NCBI GenBank assembly: GCA_046331625.1
Contig: JAXLQL010000037.1
Coordinates: forward strand, 7,291-71,290
DNA from: JAXLQL01 sp046331625
GTDB taxonomy: Bacteria; Acidobacteriota; Terriglobia; Bryobacterales; Bryobacteraceae
Direction: 5' to 3'
DNA: 64,000 bases
Each line of letters begins with the position of its first letter. The stretch's first letter is position 1. A program made the position numbers and the translations under genes. The notes beneath the pieces are model-generated. The model was not told the origin of the DNA and made no database searches. It was given only the letters and a program-made list of their open reading frames with translations. Positions 16,975-25,621 of this stretch are shown here, piece after piece.

Positions 16975-17130
16975 CCTCGACTCTACCGCTGCTGGCGCCT
17001 CTCTCCCAACTCCTGGCGGTGAACTTCTACCGTCTGAATTTGTGCGCGGACGGCCTTCCCTTCAGTCCCGTTCTTTGGTCAACGCTGGGCTCCGAGTCAG
17101 GCAGCAATCGAGTTCCCGACGCACCACCCC
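16975..17130. other. Gap before the PadR promoter, nothing recognised
   Basis: Together with the transposase scar at 16745-16974 this fills the 438 bp between the PhoD gene and padR. I see no further gene or clear hairpin here. Confidence 0.4.
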
Positions 17131-17164
17131 TTGACAATCTACAATTATTGTAGATAATCATAGT
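17131..17164 (+). promoter_or_regulatory. PadR/ADOP operon promoter with palindromic operator
   Basis: TTGACA (17131-17136) and GATAAT (17153-17158) are spaced by 16 bp, an excellent sigma-70 type promoter. The perfect palindrome CTACAATTATTGTAG (17139-17153) fills the spacer and touches the -10, a natural place for repression by the PadR protein encoded next. The expected transcript start falls at about the GTG start codon (17165), so the padR mRNA may be leaderless. Confidence 0.75.
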
Positions 17165-17494
17165 GTGGCTCGACCGTCGGATCTCATCCAAGGAACTCTC
17201 GACCTTCTCATCCTCAAAACTGTGTCGCTCGAACCGGTGCACGGCTGGGCCATCGCGAAACGGATTCAACAGGCGTCGAATGGCGTGCTGCTGGTGCAGC
17301 AGGGTTCGCTCTATCCCGCGCTCCACAGACTCGAGCAACAAGGATGGATCGAGTCGGAGGCTCGGGAGACCGAGTCCGGACGAGTAGCGAAGTTCTACTC
17401 GCTGACCCGGCACGGAAAGAGGCAACTCTCGAAGGAAGTCGAGCAGTGGGAGCGCCTCTCCGCCGCAGTCCACTTGGTGGTGAGTCCAGCATAG
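17165..17494 (+). CDS. PadR family transcriptional regulator
   Basis: A 109-residue repressor with a winged helix and no large C-terminal domain (PadR-s1 type). The start SDLIQGTLDLLILKTVSLEPVHGWAI and the wing QGSLYPALHRLEQQGWIES...GRVAKFYSLT are family hallmarks, and the tail ends near WERLSAAVHLVV. GTG is the start; no Shine-Dalgarno is seen, in line with a leaderless message. It is followed 10 bp later by the ADOP permease, the standard acidobacterial pairing, so it probably represses its own operon through the palindrome in its promoter. Confidence 0.93.
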   Translation: MARPSDLIQGTLDLLILKTVSLEPVHGWAIAKRIQQASNGVLLVQQGSLYPALHRLEQQGWIESEARETESGRVAKFYSLTRHGKRQLSKEVEQWERLSAAVHLVVSPA

Positions 17495-17504
17495 GGAGGC
17501 AATC

Positions 17505-20129
17505 ATGCGGTGGCTTACGCAGTTGCGTTTGCGCATTCGATCCCTTTTACTCCGCTCCAAGATCGAACATGACTTGGACCAGGAACTGCAGTTCCACATC
17601 GCCGAGCAGAAGGCCGAGTTCCTGAGCCAAGGGATGACGGATGCCGAAGCCGAGTCCGCTGCCCGCCGAAGCTTTGGAAATTCCGCCGCCGTGGCGGAGC
17701 AGTGCCGTGACCAACGTCAAACACGCTGGATCGAAGACCTCTCGAGTGACGCACGCTTCGCCTTGCGAACCCTCGGGCGATCTCCCGGATTCACCGTCGC
17801 AGCGGTGGCGACGCTCGCGCTCGGAATCGGCGCCAACATGGCGTTCTTCTCCGCCGCGTACGGAGTCCTCTTTCGCCCGCTGCCCTACCCGGAACCCGAT
17901 CGGCTTGTGGAGCTCGAACTCGGCTTCGGCGGCGTCGGGCCCACAACCGCTCTTCGGGACCTCTCCACACTTGTCGACTACGCGGGCTTCCTATCCGACA
18001 CTCCAGCCGTCGCCCGCTTGAATGGCGAAGCCGTTCGCCTCAGAAGTACCCAGGTCACATGGAATCTTGCCCGCGTGCTCGGGGTCAAGCCCTTCCTCGG
18101 CCGCTGGTTTGAATCGCGAGACGAGATTGCCGGACAAATGCGCGTGGTCGTCTTGAGCAGCCGCATTTGGCAGGAGCGCTTTGGCGCCGATCCGAACATC
18201 GTTGGCCGGCAGTTTCTGCTGAATGACGAGCCGCACGAAATCGCCGGTGTCATGCCGCCGGACTTCGCCTTTCCGGCCCCGCTCACCGACGTGTGGACGC
18301 CGGTACGGATCGACACTTCTAATCCCGGATACATGTGGGGCGGCAACAACCTCTGGCCGATCGGGCGCCTTCGCGCAGGTACGGCCGTGGCTTCGGGCGA
18401 ATCCGAGCTTCGCTCGTTGGTCGAGCGAATCCGTCCGATGTTTCCCTGGCGCATGCCCGACGTGTGGGGAAGGAGTTCCCGTCTCGTCCTGCACCACGCC
18501 ATCGTAAGAGACTCGAGGCCCAAGCTTGTCGCCCTTGCCTTGGCCTCGCTCCTTCTGCTGGTGATCGCTTGTGGCAACGCCGGCAATCTGCTCCTCGCCA
18601 AATGGTTGCGCCGCGGGCGCGAGTTCGCCGTGCGGGAAGCATTGGGCGCGGGGCGAGGCCGTTTGCTGAGGCAGATCATCGCTGAGAACCTCGTGCTCGC
18701 GGGCCTGGGCGCCGCCGCCGGATCCGCGGTTGCGTGGACTCTGATCGGCCTGCTTCCGTTGCTGCTCGGCGACGTGCCGCGGATTCACGATCTCGACATT
18801 GCCCCGAAGATGGCTTTCGCGGTTGCCCTGGCGATGGCCGTGACATTCGGCCTACTCACGGTCGCTCCCATGCTGCAATCGAAGATCCTTGGGGGCCGAG
18901 TCGTCGCCGGCGGCCGCGGCGGAGCGCTTCCCAAATCCACCCGCCTCTCGCTCGCGCTGGCTGGCCTCCAACTGGCTATGGCCACCGCGCTGCTGATCGG
19001 AGCGGGCCTCATGGCCAGAACCCTCTGGCAACTGGCAAATGTCGACTCGGGTATTCGAGCCACGCAGGCAATGACCGGTACCGTCTCGATCGGTCCGGGC
19101 CGCTGCGCCGCTTCCGGACGTTGTTGGACGTTCCTCCAGGATCTCGGAGCCACTCTGGCGGGAGTTCCCGGAGTTCGCAGTGTCAATTGGTCGAATGGCA
19201 TCCCGCTCACCAAGCCAACATCCGCCGTATCCGTCGACATCGAAGATCATCCAAGAGATCCCGGAGCCCCGGCGTACGTTCTTTGGAACGCTACAGCCAC
19301 ACCCGGCTACTTCTCCGCGCTCGGAATCTCGCTCCGTGCCGGGCGCTACTTCACTCCCGCCGACACGCGTACCTCTCTTCCGGTCGCGATCATCAGTGAG
19401 TCCACTGCCAAGCGATTCTGGCCGTCGCAATCTGCGCTGGGAAAGACGATCCGCCCCGTGTCAGCCAAGGCCGGCCGGACCGTTGTGGGAATCGTCTCCG
19501 ACGTCAAGCATTATTCTCTGGATGGGTACCCGCCCTGGATCGATGGAGTGCAGTACGCACCTTTCGAACAGGCGTTCTCGGCGAGGTCTTCGAGCTTGCT
19601 CCAACTCTCGATCTTCGTGGAAACGGTGGAAGGCCAAAGGGTGGCGCTCGACGGCGTCATTCGCCAAAGGTTTCCTGACGTCGCCGTCTCCGTGCTAGAG
19701 CCGGTGGGAGAAGTGCGGAGAGGCTCCGTCTCGAACCGCCGATCCACGGCCTGGCTTCTATCGCTGCTCGCATCGCTCGGCCTGCTTCTCGGAATCATCG
19801 GAGTTCACGGAGTGCTGGCGCAACGCGCTGCCCTCCGGTCCTCGGAGATGGGCATTCGAGTGGCGCTCGGCGCATCGCGGCGTCAGATTGCGAAGATCGT
19901 CCTGCGCGAGGCCCTGCTCGTCGCATTGGCCGGCTCCACCTCCGGTGTCGTTGGCGCGTTGGTTCTGAGCCGGTTCTTACGTTCGCTTCTGTTCGGGATC
20001 GCGGAAAATGATTTCGCGTCTTACGCGGGCGGGGCTGGCCTCTTGATTGTCACGGCGCTGCTTTCGGCGGCGGCTCCCGCATACAGAGCGTCCCTGGTGG
20101 ACCCGGCGCGGACCCTACGTTCGGAATAA
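17505..20129 (+). CDS. ADOP-type ABC transporter permease (MacB/FtsX family)
   Basis: An 874-residue permease of the acidobacterial duplicated orphan permease kind. The N-terminal cytoplasmic stretch (DLDQELQFHIAEQKAEF..GMTDAEAESAARRSFGN) is the typical PadR-linked extension, followed by DARFALRTLGRSPGFTVAAV and the first TM with a MacB-type periplasmic domain (about 110-330), a three-helix FtsX block (about 345-460), then a second MacB-like periplasmic region and a final FtsX block with GIRVALGASRRQIAKIV near residue 785. Such proteins lack a partner ATPase nearby, as here. The transported substrate is unknown; PadR control suggests response to a toxic small molecule. GGAGG lies just upstream of the ATG. 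Confidence 0.93.
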   Translation: MRWLTQLRLRIRSLLLRSKIEHDLDQELQFHIAEQKAEFLSQGMTDAEAESAARRSFGNSAAVAEQCRDQRQTRWIEDLSSDARFALRTLGRSPGFTVAAVATLALGIGANMAFFSAAYGVLFRPLPYPEPDRLVELELGFGGVGPTTALRDLSTLVDYAGFLSDTPAVARLNGEAVRLRSTQVTWNLARVLGVKPFLGRWFESRDEIAGQMRVVVLSSRIWQERFGADPNIVGRQFLLNDEPHEIAGVMPPDFAFPAPLTDVWTPVRIDTSNPGYMWGGNNLWPIGRLRAGTAVASGESELRSLVERIRPMFPWRMPDVWGRSSRLVLHHAIVRDSRPKLVALALASLLLLVIACGNAGNLLLAKWLRRGREFAVREALGAGRGRLLRQIIAENLVLAGLGAAAGSAVAWTLIGLLPLLLGDVPRIHDLDIAPKMAFAVALAMAVTFGLLTVAPMLQSKILGGRVVAGGRGGALPKSTRLSLALAGLQLAMATALLIGAGLMARTLWQLANVDSGIRATQAMTGTVSIGPGRCAASGRCWTFLQDLGATLAGVPGVRSVNWSNGIPLTKPTSAVSVDIEDHPRDPGAPAYVLWNATATPGYFSALGISLRAGRYFTPADTRTSLPVAIISESTAKRFWPSQSALGKTIRPVSAKAGRTVVGIVSDVKHYSLDGYPPWIDGVQYAPFEQAFSARSSSLLQLSIFVETVEGQRVALDGVIRQRFPDVAVSVLEPVGEVRRGSVSNRRSTAWLLSLLASLGLLLGIIGVHGVLAQRAALRSSEMGIRVALGASRRQIAKIVLREALLVALAGSTSGVVGALVLSRFLRSLLFGIAENDFASYAGGAGLLIVTALLSAAAPAYRASLVDPARTLRSE

Positions 20130-20131
20130 GG

Positions 20132-21555
20132 TCACTTCACCGGACCGCGCAGAGCTTGCCCGGGAAAAACGCCGTCCACGATCTTCCCTTCGGTCACTAC
20201 GAGCGTTCCCATCACCATCGCATAGCGGACTCCTTCTGACTCCTGGGCCGGCTTCTCGAACGTAGAACGATCGCGAATCACCGCCGCATCGAAGATCACC
20301 AAATCCGCATCTGCGCCCGCCTGCACGCGACCCTTGCGCTTCATCTGCGGAACTCGCCGTTCGAGCGTCCGCGCGGGCATGATCGTCATCTTCGCGATCG
20401 CCTCGGCGAGCGGCAGCGCTTTCTCCTCGCGCACATACTGCCGCAGGATCTTCGAGAACGTGCCAGCGCTCCGAGGATGCCCGTTCGGCGTAATGTCGAA
20501 TCCGTCAGACGCGATCATCGAGAGCGGATGCACCACCGCGGCGCGCACGCCTTCTTCGGTATTCGCGTGATAGATCACGAGCCCGCGCTCCTTGCGATAG
20601 CGAAAAAAGCTCTCGCGCGTGAGCCGCTCGCCGGTCTTGAACCACTGGAGCTTGGCGAACTCCTCATCTGGCCGATTCTCCCAGCCATCGTAGGACGCCG
20701 ACTCGATCCGCGTCGCGCCCGCCGTGTACGGATAAGCTTCGGTGGTGACGTCGAGCCCGCGAGCACGCGCGCCGTCGATCATCTCGAGCGTCTTGCCGAT
20801 CGAGCCGAGACTCAGCGAGTTGATGTGGACCACATGCAATGACGCACCCGTCACCGCCGCCGCGGCGATCGCTTCGCCCAGCGCCTGGATGCGCACGTTG
20901 TCACCGATCGAACTCGACGAAGCACGCACGTGTACGTGGCAAACCAAGCCATGCCGCGCAGCGAGGCGGAACACCTCGATGATCTCCCAGTTCGACGCGC
21001 CGGGCGTGTACTGCACACCCAGCCCCATGGCGACCGCGCCCTTCGCGATCTCCTGCTCGAGCCGCATCTTGATCCGCGCGATCTGCTCGTCGTTGGCCGC
21101 GCCGAATGCCGCCTTGTCCGCGGGCAGAAAGTCACCGCTATCGCCGAGCACTTCCATGCGCACGGGCGGATGTCCCGCCGAAACGCCGTGATGCAGAATC
21201 GACCGTCCGCGCCGCGCCTCGTACCAGCCGTTCACATCGGCGGTGCCGATCTCGAGTTCGAGCGACGAAGTGACGCCGTCGAGGATCTCGTAGCGGTCCG
21301 AGGCCGGGTCGCGGCCATGCCAGTGGAGATCGATGAAGCCGGGCGCGAGCACGAGTCCGCGCGCGTCGATGCGCCGCACACCTTGAAATCGGCGCAGCGG
21401 GAAACTGCCGCGATCGACGTGCCTCGGATTCCGACATGGCGCACCGCATCCAGCTGGCCCCGATCGATGACGCGCGCGCCTTCGATGACGAGGTCGAAGC
21501 GCGCCTGCGCAGCGGGTGCGGCGGCGCACGCCGCCAGCCAGAGACGCCGGGTCAT
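20132..21555 (-). CDS. N-acyl-D-amino-acid deacylase-like amidohydrolase with one frameshift
   Basis: Exported amidohydrolase of the D-aminoacylase type, about 474 residues if repaired. The N-terminus MTRRLWLAACAAAPAAQARF (a signal peptide) and DLVIEGARVIDRGQLDAVRH lie in one frame. From about 21385 the rest continues in another frame: RRIDARGLVLAPGFIDLHWH (metal-binding HxH), EAYPYTAG, YHANTE, and MIASDGFDITPNGHPRSAGT with the conserved Asp. Adding one A to the AA near 21384 restores DFKGVRRIDARG exactly. Cause: either a real one-base loss or an assembly error. It is convergent with the ADOP operon, ends 3 bp from it, and has no terminator between. Confidence 0.8.
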
Positions 21556-21621
21556 CTCGCTATTGTAATGAGCGCTCCCGTCTCCGCCACGCGCCAAACG
21601 CTCCCGCTATGATGGATCTCG

Positions 21622-21831
21622 ATGAACGAACTGGTATTCGAAGTCTCGCAGGAGCCGGACGGGGGCTACTGCGCCGAGTGCTTGACCGAGGGCATTTTCA
21701 CGCAAGCGGACACCTGGGAAGCGTTACGCAGTAGCGTTGTGGATGCGGTAAATGGCTACTATTTCGACCGAACTCCCCCGAGCAAGATCCGGCTGCATTT
21801 GGTGCGAGACGAGGTGCTGTCGGTAGCGTGA
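21622..21831 (+). CDS. hicB: HicB-like antitoxin
   Basis: A 69-residue HicB-fold protein: LVFEVSQEPDGGYCAECLTE matches the partial RNase-H-like fold of HicB (usually a D-E-xGGYxA motif), and the alpha segment TWEALRSSVVDAVNGYYFD follows. It lacks a C-terminal DNA-binding helix-turn-helix, as do many short HicBs. Its TGA overlaps the GTG start of a hicA-like gene. The partner is broken, so the antitoxin may be a survivor without a toxin. Confidence 0.75.
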   Translation: MNELVFEVSQEPDGGYCAECLTEGIFTQADTWEALRSSVVDAVNGYYFDRTPPSKIRLHLVRDEVLSVA

Positions 21832-22066
21832 AGATACCGCGCGACCTGTCTGGGCAACGCTTGGACGAATCTCTCTGCCGCCGGTGAGGCTACGAACAAT
21901 TCACCAAACGGGAAGCCACATCATTCTCCAGACAAACGAGCCGGCGCATCATCGGGTCGCGGTCCCCGCGCATGCAGCGCTCCGCATCGGGACTCTCAAT
22001 TCGATCCTCCGCGCGATTGCCCGCCACAAAGGAGTGTCCCGAGAGGATATTGTGGATTCACTCTGA
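21828..22066 (+). pseudogene. hicA: HicA-like mRNA interferase toxin, inactivated by stop and frameshift
   Basis: The frame from GTG at 21828 reads KIPRDLSGQRLDESLCRR and then stops (TGA where a Trp codon TGG would fit). The rest appears after a one-base shift: TGSHIILQTNEPAHHRVAVP, AHAALRIGTLNSILRAIARH, KGVSREDIVDSL. TGSH holds the active His of the HicA double-stranded RNA-binding fold. Restoring one A in GAACAATTCACC and TGA to TGG gives a normal 79-residue HicA. Two separate lesions favour real inactivation over a single read error. Confidence 0.8.
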
Positions 22067-22087
22067 TCGCCAGTGCGGCGTCCGGCA

Positions 22088-23056
22088 TCACCGCCGCTTC
22101 ATGAGCTCCTTCAGGTCACGCGACTCCGCGGTCTCAGGACCATCCGCCAGGTACTTCTCGAGCCAATCCCGGAGCTTCGTGTCATTGCCTCGTGCAACGG
22201 AGTTGAGTCCCCCGAGATTGAATCGCAGAAATCCCTTCTTGTCGAAATCGTCGAGAGCGGAGCCTTCGTAAAACATCTCCACTTGCTCCTTGGTTGCAGT
22301 CGAGAGTCGCGGGGCCATTTCGAAGTTGCCGCTCTTGGCTCGAACGTAGACGACCTTGTCGCTTCGTTCGACAACCCGGACCTTACTGTCCCCGGCGCGT
22401 GCCGTAAACTCGACGTGATATGCCACCGTAACGGACTGTTCCGGATCCGCGGAGTACGAAGTCATGAGGCCCCTGGTCTCGCGGCCGGGGTGATCACCAG
22501 TGGGTAGGAAGTGACTGCTGGAAGTGAAGCTCAAACATGGCTCGAACTTTTCTCGGGTCAGGTCGATCCACGATTCGAGTTTGCCGGAAACACCCAGACC
22601 GGCCGCGCCCTGTCCGGTCACCACCAAGTATGGCTTCCCTCCGAGCCTAGTGACCCTGTGCTCCGGATGAAAGTACTTGACGAATGGAGAGTACGATCCC
22701 GAGTGCCGCCATTTGCCGGGGCCGTTGCTCCGATACCGGAGGAACACCTGGAACCCCGAGGATTCATGTTCCAGGATGACGATGAGCTGCAGCGGATCCG
22801 CGACGGTGATGACTTCGCTCGAGCAAGGAGGAACTCCCTGAAACCCCGCGCTACAACTCGGAAGAAAACTCTCGTGCTTCAGCGCTCGCCACAGGGGTGC
22901 CCACTCGAAATTCGAATGCGTCTCGACGAACTTCGCCAGTTCCAACGGAGAACCGGCAAGCCTCTCGATCTCCTCGTCGTCCGCGAAGCCTGAAAACCCG
23001 CACGACAGAACCACCGCCGCAAACAGCAGCCTCCGCACTCTCCCCTTATACCTCAT
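22088..23056 (-). CDS. Secreted hypothetical protein
   Basis: A 322-residue protein I do not recognise. The N-terminus MRYKGRVRRLLFAAVVLSCG is a signal peptide; the LSC could be a poor lipobox. The mature part begins FADDEEIERLAGSPLELAKF and contains an unusual density of beta-forming stretches (PLQLIVILEHESSGFQVFL, KPYLVVTGQGAAGLGVSG, SVTVAYHVEFTARAGDSKV) and ends in a charged helical region (LRDWLEKYLADGPETAES). Cysteines come in a small cluster near PSCSAGFQGVPPCSS, perhaps one disulfide. It is not in an evident operon. Confidence 0.7.
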   Translation of the reverse strand: MRYKGRVRRLLFAAVVLSCGFSGFADDEEIERLAGSPLELAKFVETHSNFEWAPLWRALKHESFLPSCSAGFQGVPPCSSEVITVADPLQLIVILEHESSGFQVFLRYRSNGPGKWRHSGSYSPFVKYFHPEHRVTRLGGKPYLVVTGQGAAGLGVSGKLESWIDLTREKFEPCLSFTSSSHFLPTGDHPGRETRGLMTSYSADPEQSVTVAYHVEFTARAGDSKVRVVERSDKVVYVRAKSGNFEMAPRLSTATKEQVEMFYEGSALDDFDKKGFLRFNLGGLNSVARGNDTKLRDWLEKYLADGPETAESRDLKELMKRR

Positions 23057-23092
23057 CCAGGGAAGCCGCGCGATCGCAAATCCGCCAGCCGT

Positions 23093-23821
23093 CTAGGTCG
23101 CTGCGGCTGACTTCCGATTCATCTCCTCAGCCAGAATGATCGCCTCGGCCAGTTCCTTCATCGGCCTCCGCATCCGCCGCGACTCGCCCCGCAACCGTAA
23201 GTACGCTTCTTCCTCGGTGAGGTTGTGATTCCGTTGCAGGATCCCCTTGGCGCGCTCCACCACCTTGCGCGTCTGGATCTCCGTGTGCAGCCGCTCATTC
23301 TCCTCTTCGAGCTTCGCCCGCGCAATCGCGATTCCCATCTGCTCGCCCACGAAGCTCGCCAATGAGATCTCCTCTTCGGTGTGCGCGTGCTGCTTCCGGT
23401 GATGCACGTTCACCACCCCGATCACCTCGCCGCCGCTGACCAACGGGACCGAGAGAAACGCCTCGTAGGTGTCCTCCACCAGCGCCCCGAACGTCTTGAA
23501 TCGCGGATCGGCGGCCGCGTTCGACGTGAGCGAAACCGGTTCTTTGTGCTCCGCCACCCAACCCGTGACGCCTTCGCCCATCTTCATCCGCAACTGGCCC
23601 AGTTCACTGGCGTGCGGCACCTGCGATGCCCGCAGTACGATCTCCTGTTCCTCCTTGTCGAGCAGATAAACGAGGCAGGCGTCGCAGGCCGTGACTTGAA
23701 CCGTCAGACCCAACACCTCACCCAGCATCTCATCCAACGTGAGCTCCGAGCTGACGATACCGCTGATCCTGCGCAGCAGCTCCACTTGCGAAGGGGTAGT
23801 TTCCATATAGTTTTCGACCAT
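23093..23821 (-). CDS. GAF-ANTAR transcription antitermination regulator
   Basis: A 242-residue cytoplasmic regulator. A GAF domain (about residues 20-165; LTVQVTACDACLVYLLD, GVTGWVAEHKEPVSL, LSVPLVSGGEVIGVVNVHH) is joined by a short coiled segment (LEEENERLHTEIQTR) to an ANTAR RNA-binding domain at about 185-235 (VVERAKGILQRNHNLTEEEA, YLRLRGESRRMRRPMKELAE). ANTAR proteins bind paired hairpins in leader RNAs and prevent termination. The ligand of the GAF domain is unknown. It is transcribed away from the DUF6282 gene with only 67 bp between the starts. Confidence 0.93.
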   Translation of the reverse strand: MVENYMETTPSQVELLRRISGIVSSELTLDEMLGEVLGLTVQVTACDACLVYLLDKEEQEIVLRASQVPHASELGQLRMKMGEGVTGWVAEHKEPVSLTSNAAADPRFKTFGALVEDTYEAFLSVPLVSGGEVIGVVNVHHRKQHAHTEEEISLASFVGEQMGIAIARAKLEEENERLHTEIQTRKVVERAKGILQRNHNLTEEEAYLRLRGESRRMRRPMKELAEAIILAEEMNRKSAAAT

Positions 23822-23888
23822 CTCGCTATGACCAGCCTAACGGCGGTAGCCTGGAAGGGTCCAATCTAAAATTTCTATCGAGGCCATA

Positions 23889-24782
23889 GTGAACATTCCA
23901 AGACTGCCGGTCGCTCTCGCTGCTCTCGCCTGCCTCTGCCCCCTGATGGCTCAGGACCTGCGCGGCGTGGTCGACATCCATGCCCACTCCGGACCCGACA
24001 GCACACCCAGGTCAATCGATTCACTATCCCTGGTACGTTTGGCGAAGCAGAAAGGCTATCGCGCCATAGTGTTGAAAAGCCACTACGAGCCGACAGCCGC
24101 CCTGGCTGGCTTGGCGCGGCAGGAAGCGGCCGGACTCGAAGTCTTCGGCGGCATCGCTCTCAACCGCACCGTCGGCGGCATCAACCTCGCCGCTGTCGAG
24201 CGCATGACGCGAGTCGACGGCGGATGGGGCCGCATCGTCTGGATGCCCACCTTCGATTCCGAGAACCAAGCCCGCTTCAACAAACAGAACGCTCCGTTCG
24301 TGAGCGTGTCGAAGGGCGGCAAGCTCCTGCCCGAAGTACTGGCGATGCTCGACCTGATCGCGCAGAAGAAGCTAGTGCTCGCCACCGGACACTCCACGCC
24401 AGCGGAAGACCTCATGCTGATTCGCGAGGCCAAAGCGCGCGGTGTGCAACGCATCGTCGTGACGCACGGAATGCTGCCGCCTGTGTCGATGACCGTGGAG
24501 CAGGCGCGCGAGGCCGCGTCGCTCGGAGCCTACGTCGAGTTCGTCGGCAACGCAATGATCGGCACTACCAAGTCGGTCGAGTTCAAGGACTACGCGGTGG
24601 CGATGAAAGCGATCGGCTTCGAGCGCTGCATTCTCTCGAGTGATCTCGGCCAGAAGGGTAACCCGCTCCATCCCGACGGACTCGAAATGATCTTCCGAGG
24701 ATTACGCGCTGCGGGCCTGACCGTGGAGCAGATCGAGCAGATGGTGAAGAAGAATCCCGCCCGCCTTCTCTCTCTCGAGTAG
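23889..24782 (+). CDS. Exported DUF6282 metal-dependent hydrolase
   Basis: A 297-residue amidohydrolase-superfamily protein with a signal peptide (MNIPRLPVALAALACLCPLM, GTG start). The family hallmark is VDIHAHSGPDSTPRSID, a metal-binding HxH followed by GPD and PR; further metal-site candidates are LKSHYEP, ATGHST and THGML, with a terminal ILSSDLGQKGNP where Asp usually acts. This matches DUF6282, of unknown substrate. GAGG precedes the GTG. A REP-like element follows the stop immediately. Confidence 0.85.
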   Translation: MNIPRLPVALAALACLCPLMAQDLRGVVDIHAHSGPDSTPRSIDSLSLVRLAKQKGYRAIVLKSHYEPTAALAGLARQEAAGLEVFGGIALNRTVGGINLAAVERMTRVDGGWGRIVWMPTFDSENQARFNKQNAPFVSVSKGGKLLPEVLAMLDLIAQKKLVLATGHSTPAEDLMLIREAKARGVQRIVVTHGMLPPVSMTVEQAREAASLGAYVEFVGNAMIGTTKSVEFKDYAVAMKAIGFERCILSSDLGQKGNPLHPDGLEMIFRGLRAAGLTVEQIEQMVKKNPARLLSLE

Positions 24783-24783
24783 G

Positions 24784-24814
24784 GTGTGGGGCAGCGCGGG
24801 ACTTCAGTCCCGCT
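24784..24814 (-). repeat. REP-like repeat, copy 3 (reversed, single stem)
   Basis: GTGTGGGGCAGCGCGGGACT then TCAGTCCCGC: the first stem of the repeat plus the CCCCACAC tail in the opposite orientation, right after the DUF6282 stop. It may serve as a terminator. Confidence 0.75.
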
Positions 24815-24842
24815 GTCCGTCAGTTCACGAATCCCGAACTAC

Positions 24843-25590
24843 ATGCCCTCCTTTCATTCAGCCACCTTCGCTTTGTTGGGACACCTGCCGCACCCATCTC
24901 CGGAAGCCTCCTCCGACCTCACGCAGGCACAACACCGACTCGGTTTTCCACTCCCGGCCTCCATCCGAGAATGGTACGCCCACTCGGATGCGCTCGAAAT
25001 CTTGGCGAAGCACAGCAACGACGACCCGCCTATTCCAGTCTCCAAGTTCGCCGTGACCATGTGGAGATCCCTTCGGCTCCTCCCCTTCCGAATCGAGAAC
25101 CAGGGAGTGTGCACTTGGTCGATCGCACTCGACGGCTCCGATGATCCCCCGGTCTATGTAGACGTCGATTCCAACGGACGCGACTGGCATCTCCTTGCAC
25201 CCAATTTCTCCACCTACGTCCGAACCTGCGTCTGGGACTACAAGGTCGTGCTTCGCCGCACAGCACTCGTGGAAGCAAAACGTGCCGCTGTCGCCGGAGG
25301 CCGTCCGCGTCTTGGAACGGACATTTCGCGCCGAATCCAAGACGTATGGCTGGCCCGGAAGCACGCAATATCGTTTCGAAGGCGACCGCTGCGGCATTCT
25401 GATTTGGTCCGGCGAAAATCAAGCGGATTGGTTCGTGGGCGCGCAAAGCGAGGCGGCACTCGAGGCATGCCTACAGTCGATTTGGAACCTCGACAACACC
25501 GGACCCGCCTTCTATGGATCCTCCCCTCGCGGGGAGAGAGTCCTGCGTCACCTGAGCCAAGCCCGCATCGGCCGCTCGCCGAGCGGGTAA
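24843..25590 (+). CDS. SUKH/SMI1-KNR4-like protein with one frameshift
   Basis: An unrecognised protein with features of the SUKH (SMI1/KNR4) fold, often an immunity protein against polymorphic toxins: AQHRLGFPLPASIREWYAHS, then YVDVDSNGRDWHLLAPNFST and YVRTCVWDYKVVLRRTAL. After ALVEA (about 25275) the frame must shift; the second half, VPLSPEAVRVLERTFRAESK, YRFEGDRCGILIWSGENQAD and WFVGAQSEAALEACLQSI, is in a different frame. Removing one A from GCAAAACG restores a 248-residue protein. It is convergent with the membrane acyltransferase at 25622. The family call is tentative. Confidence 0.55.
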
Positions 25591-25621
25591 TTCCGCCTGC
25601 AAAACTCCAGTCGCGCTACGC

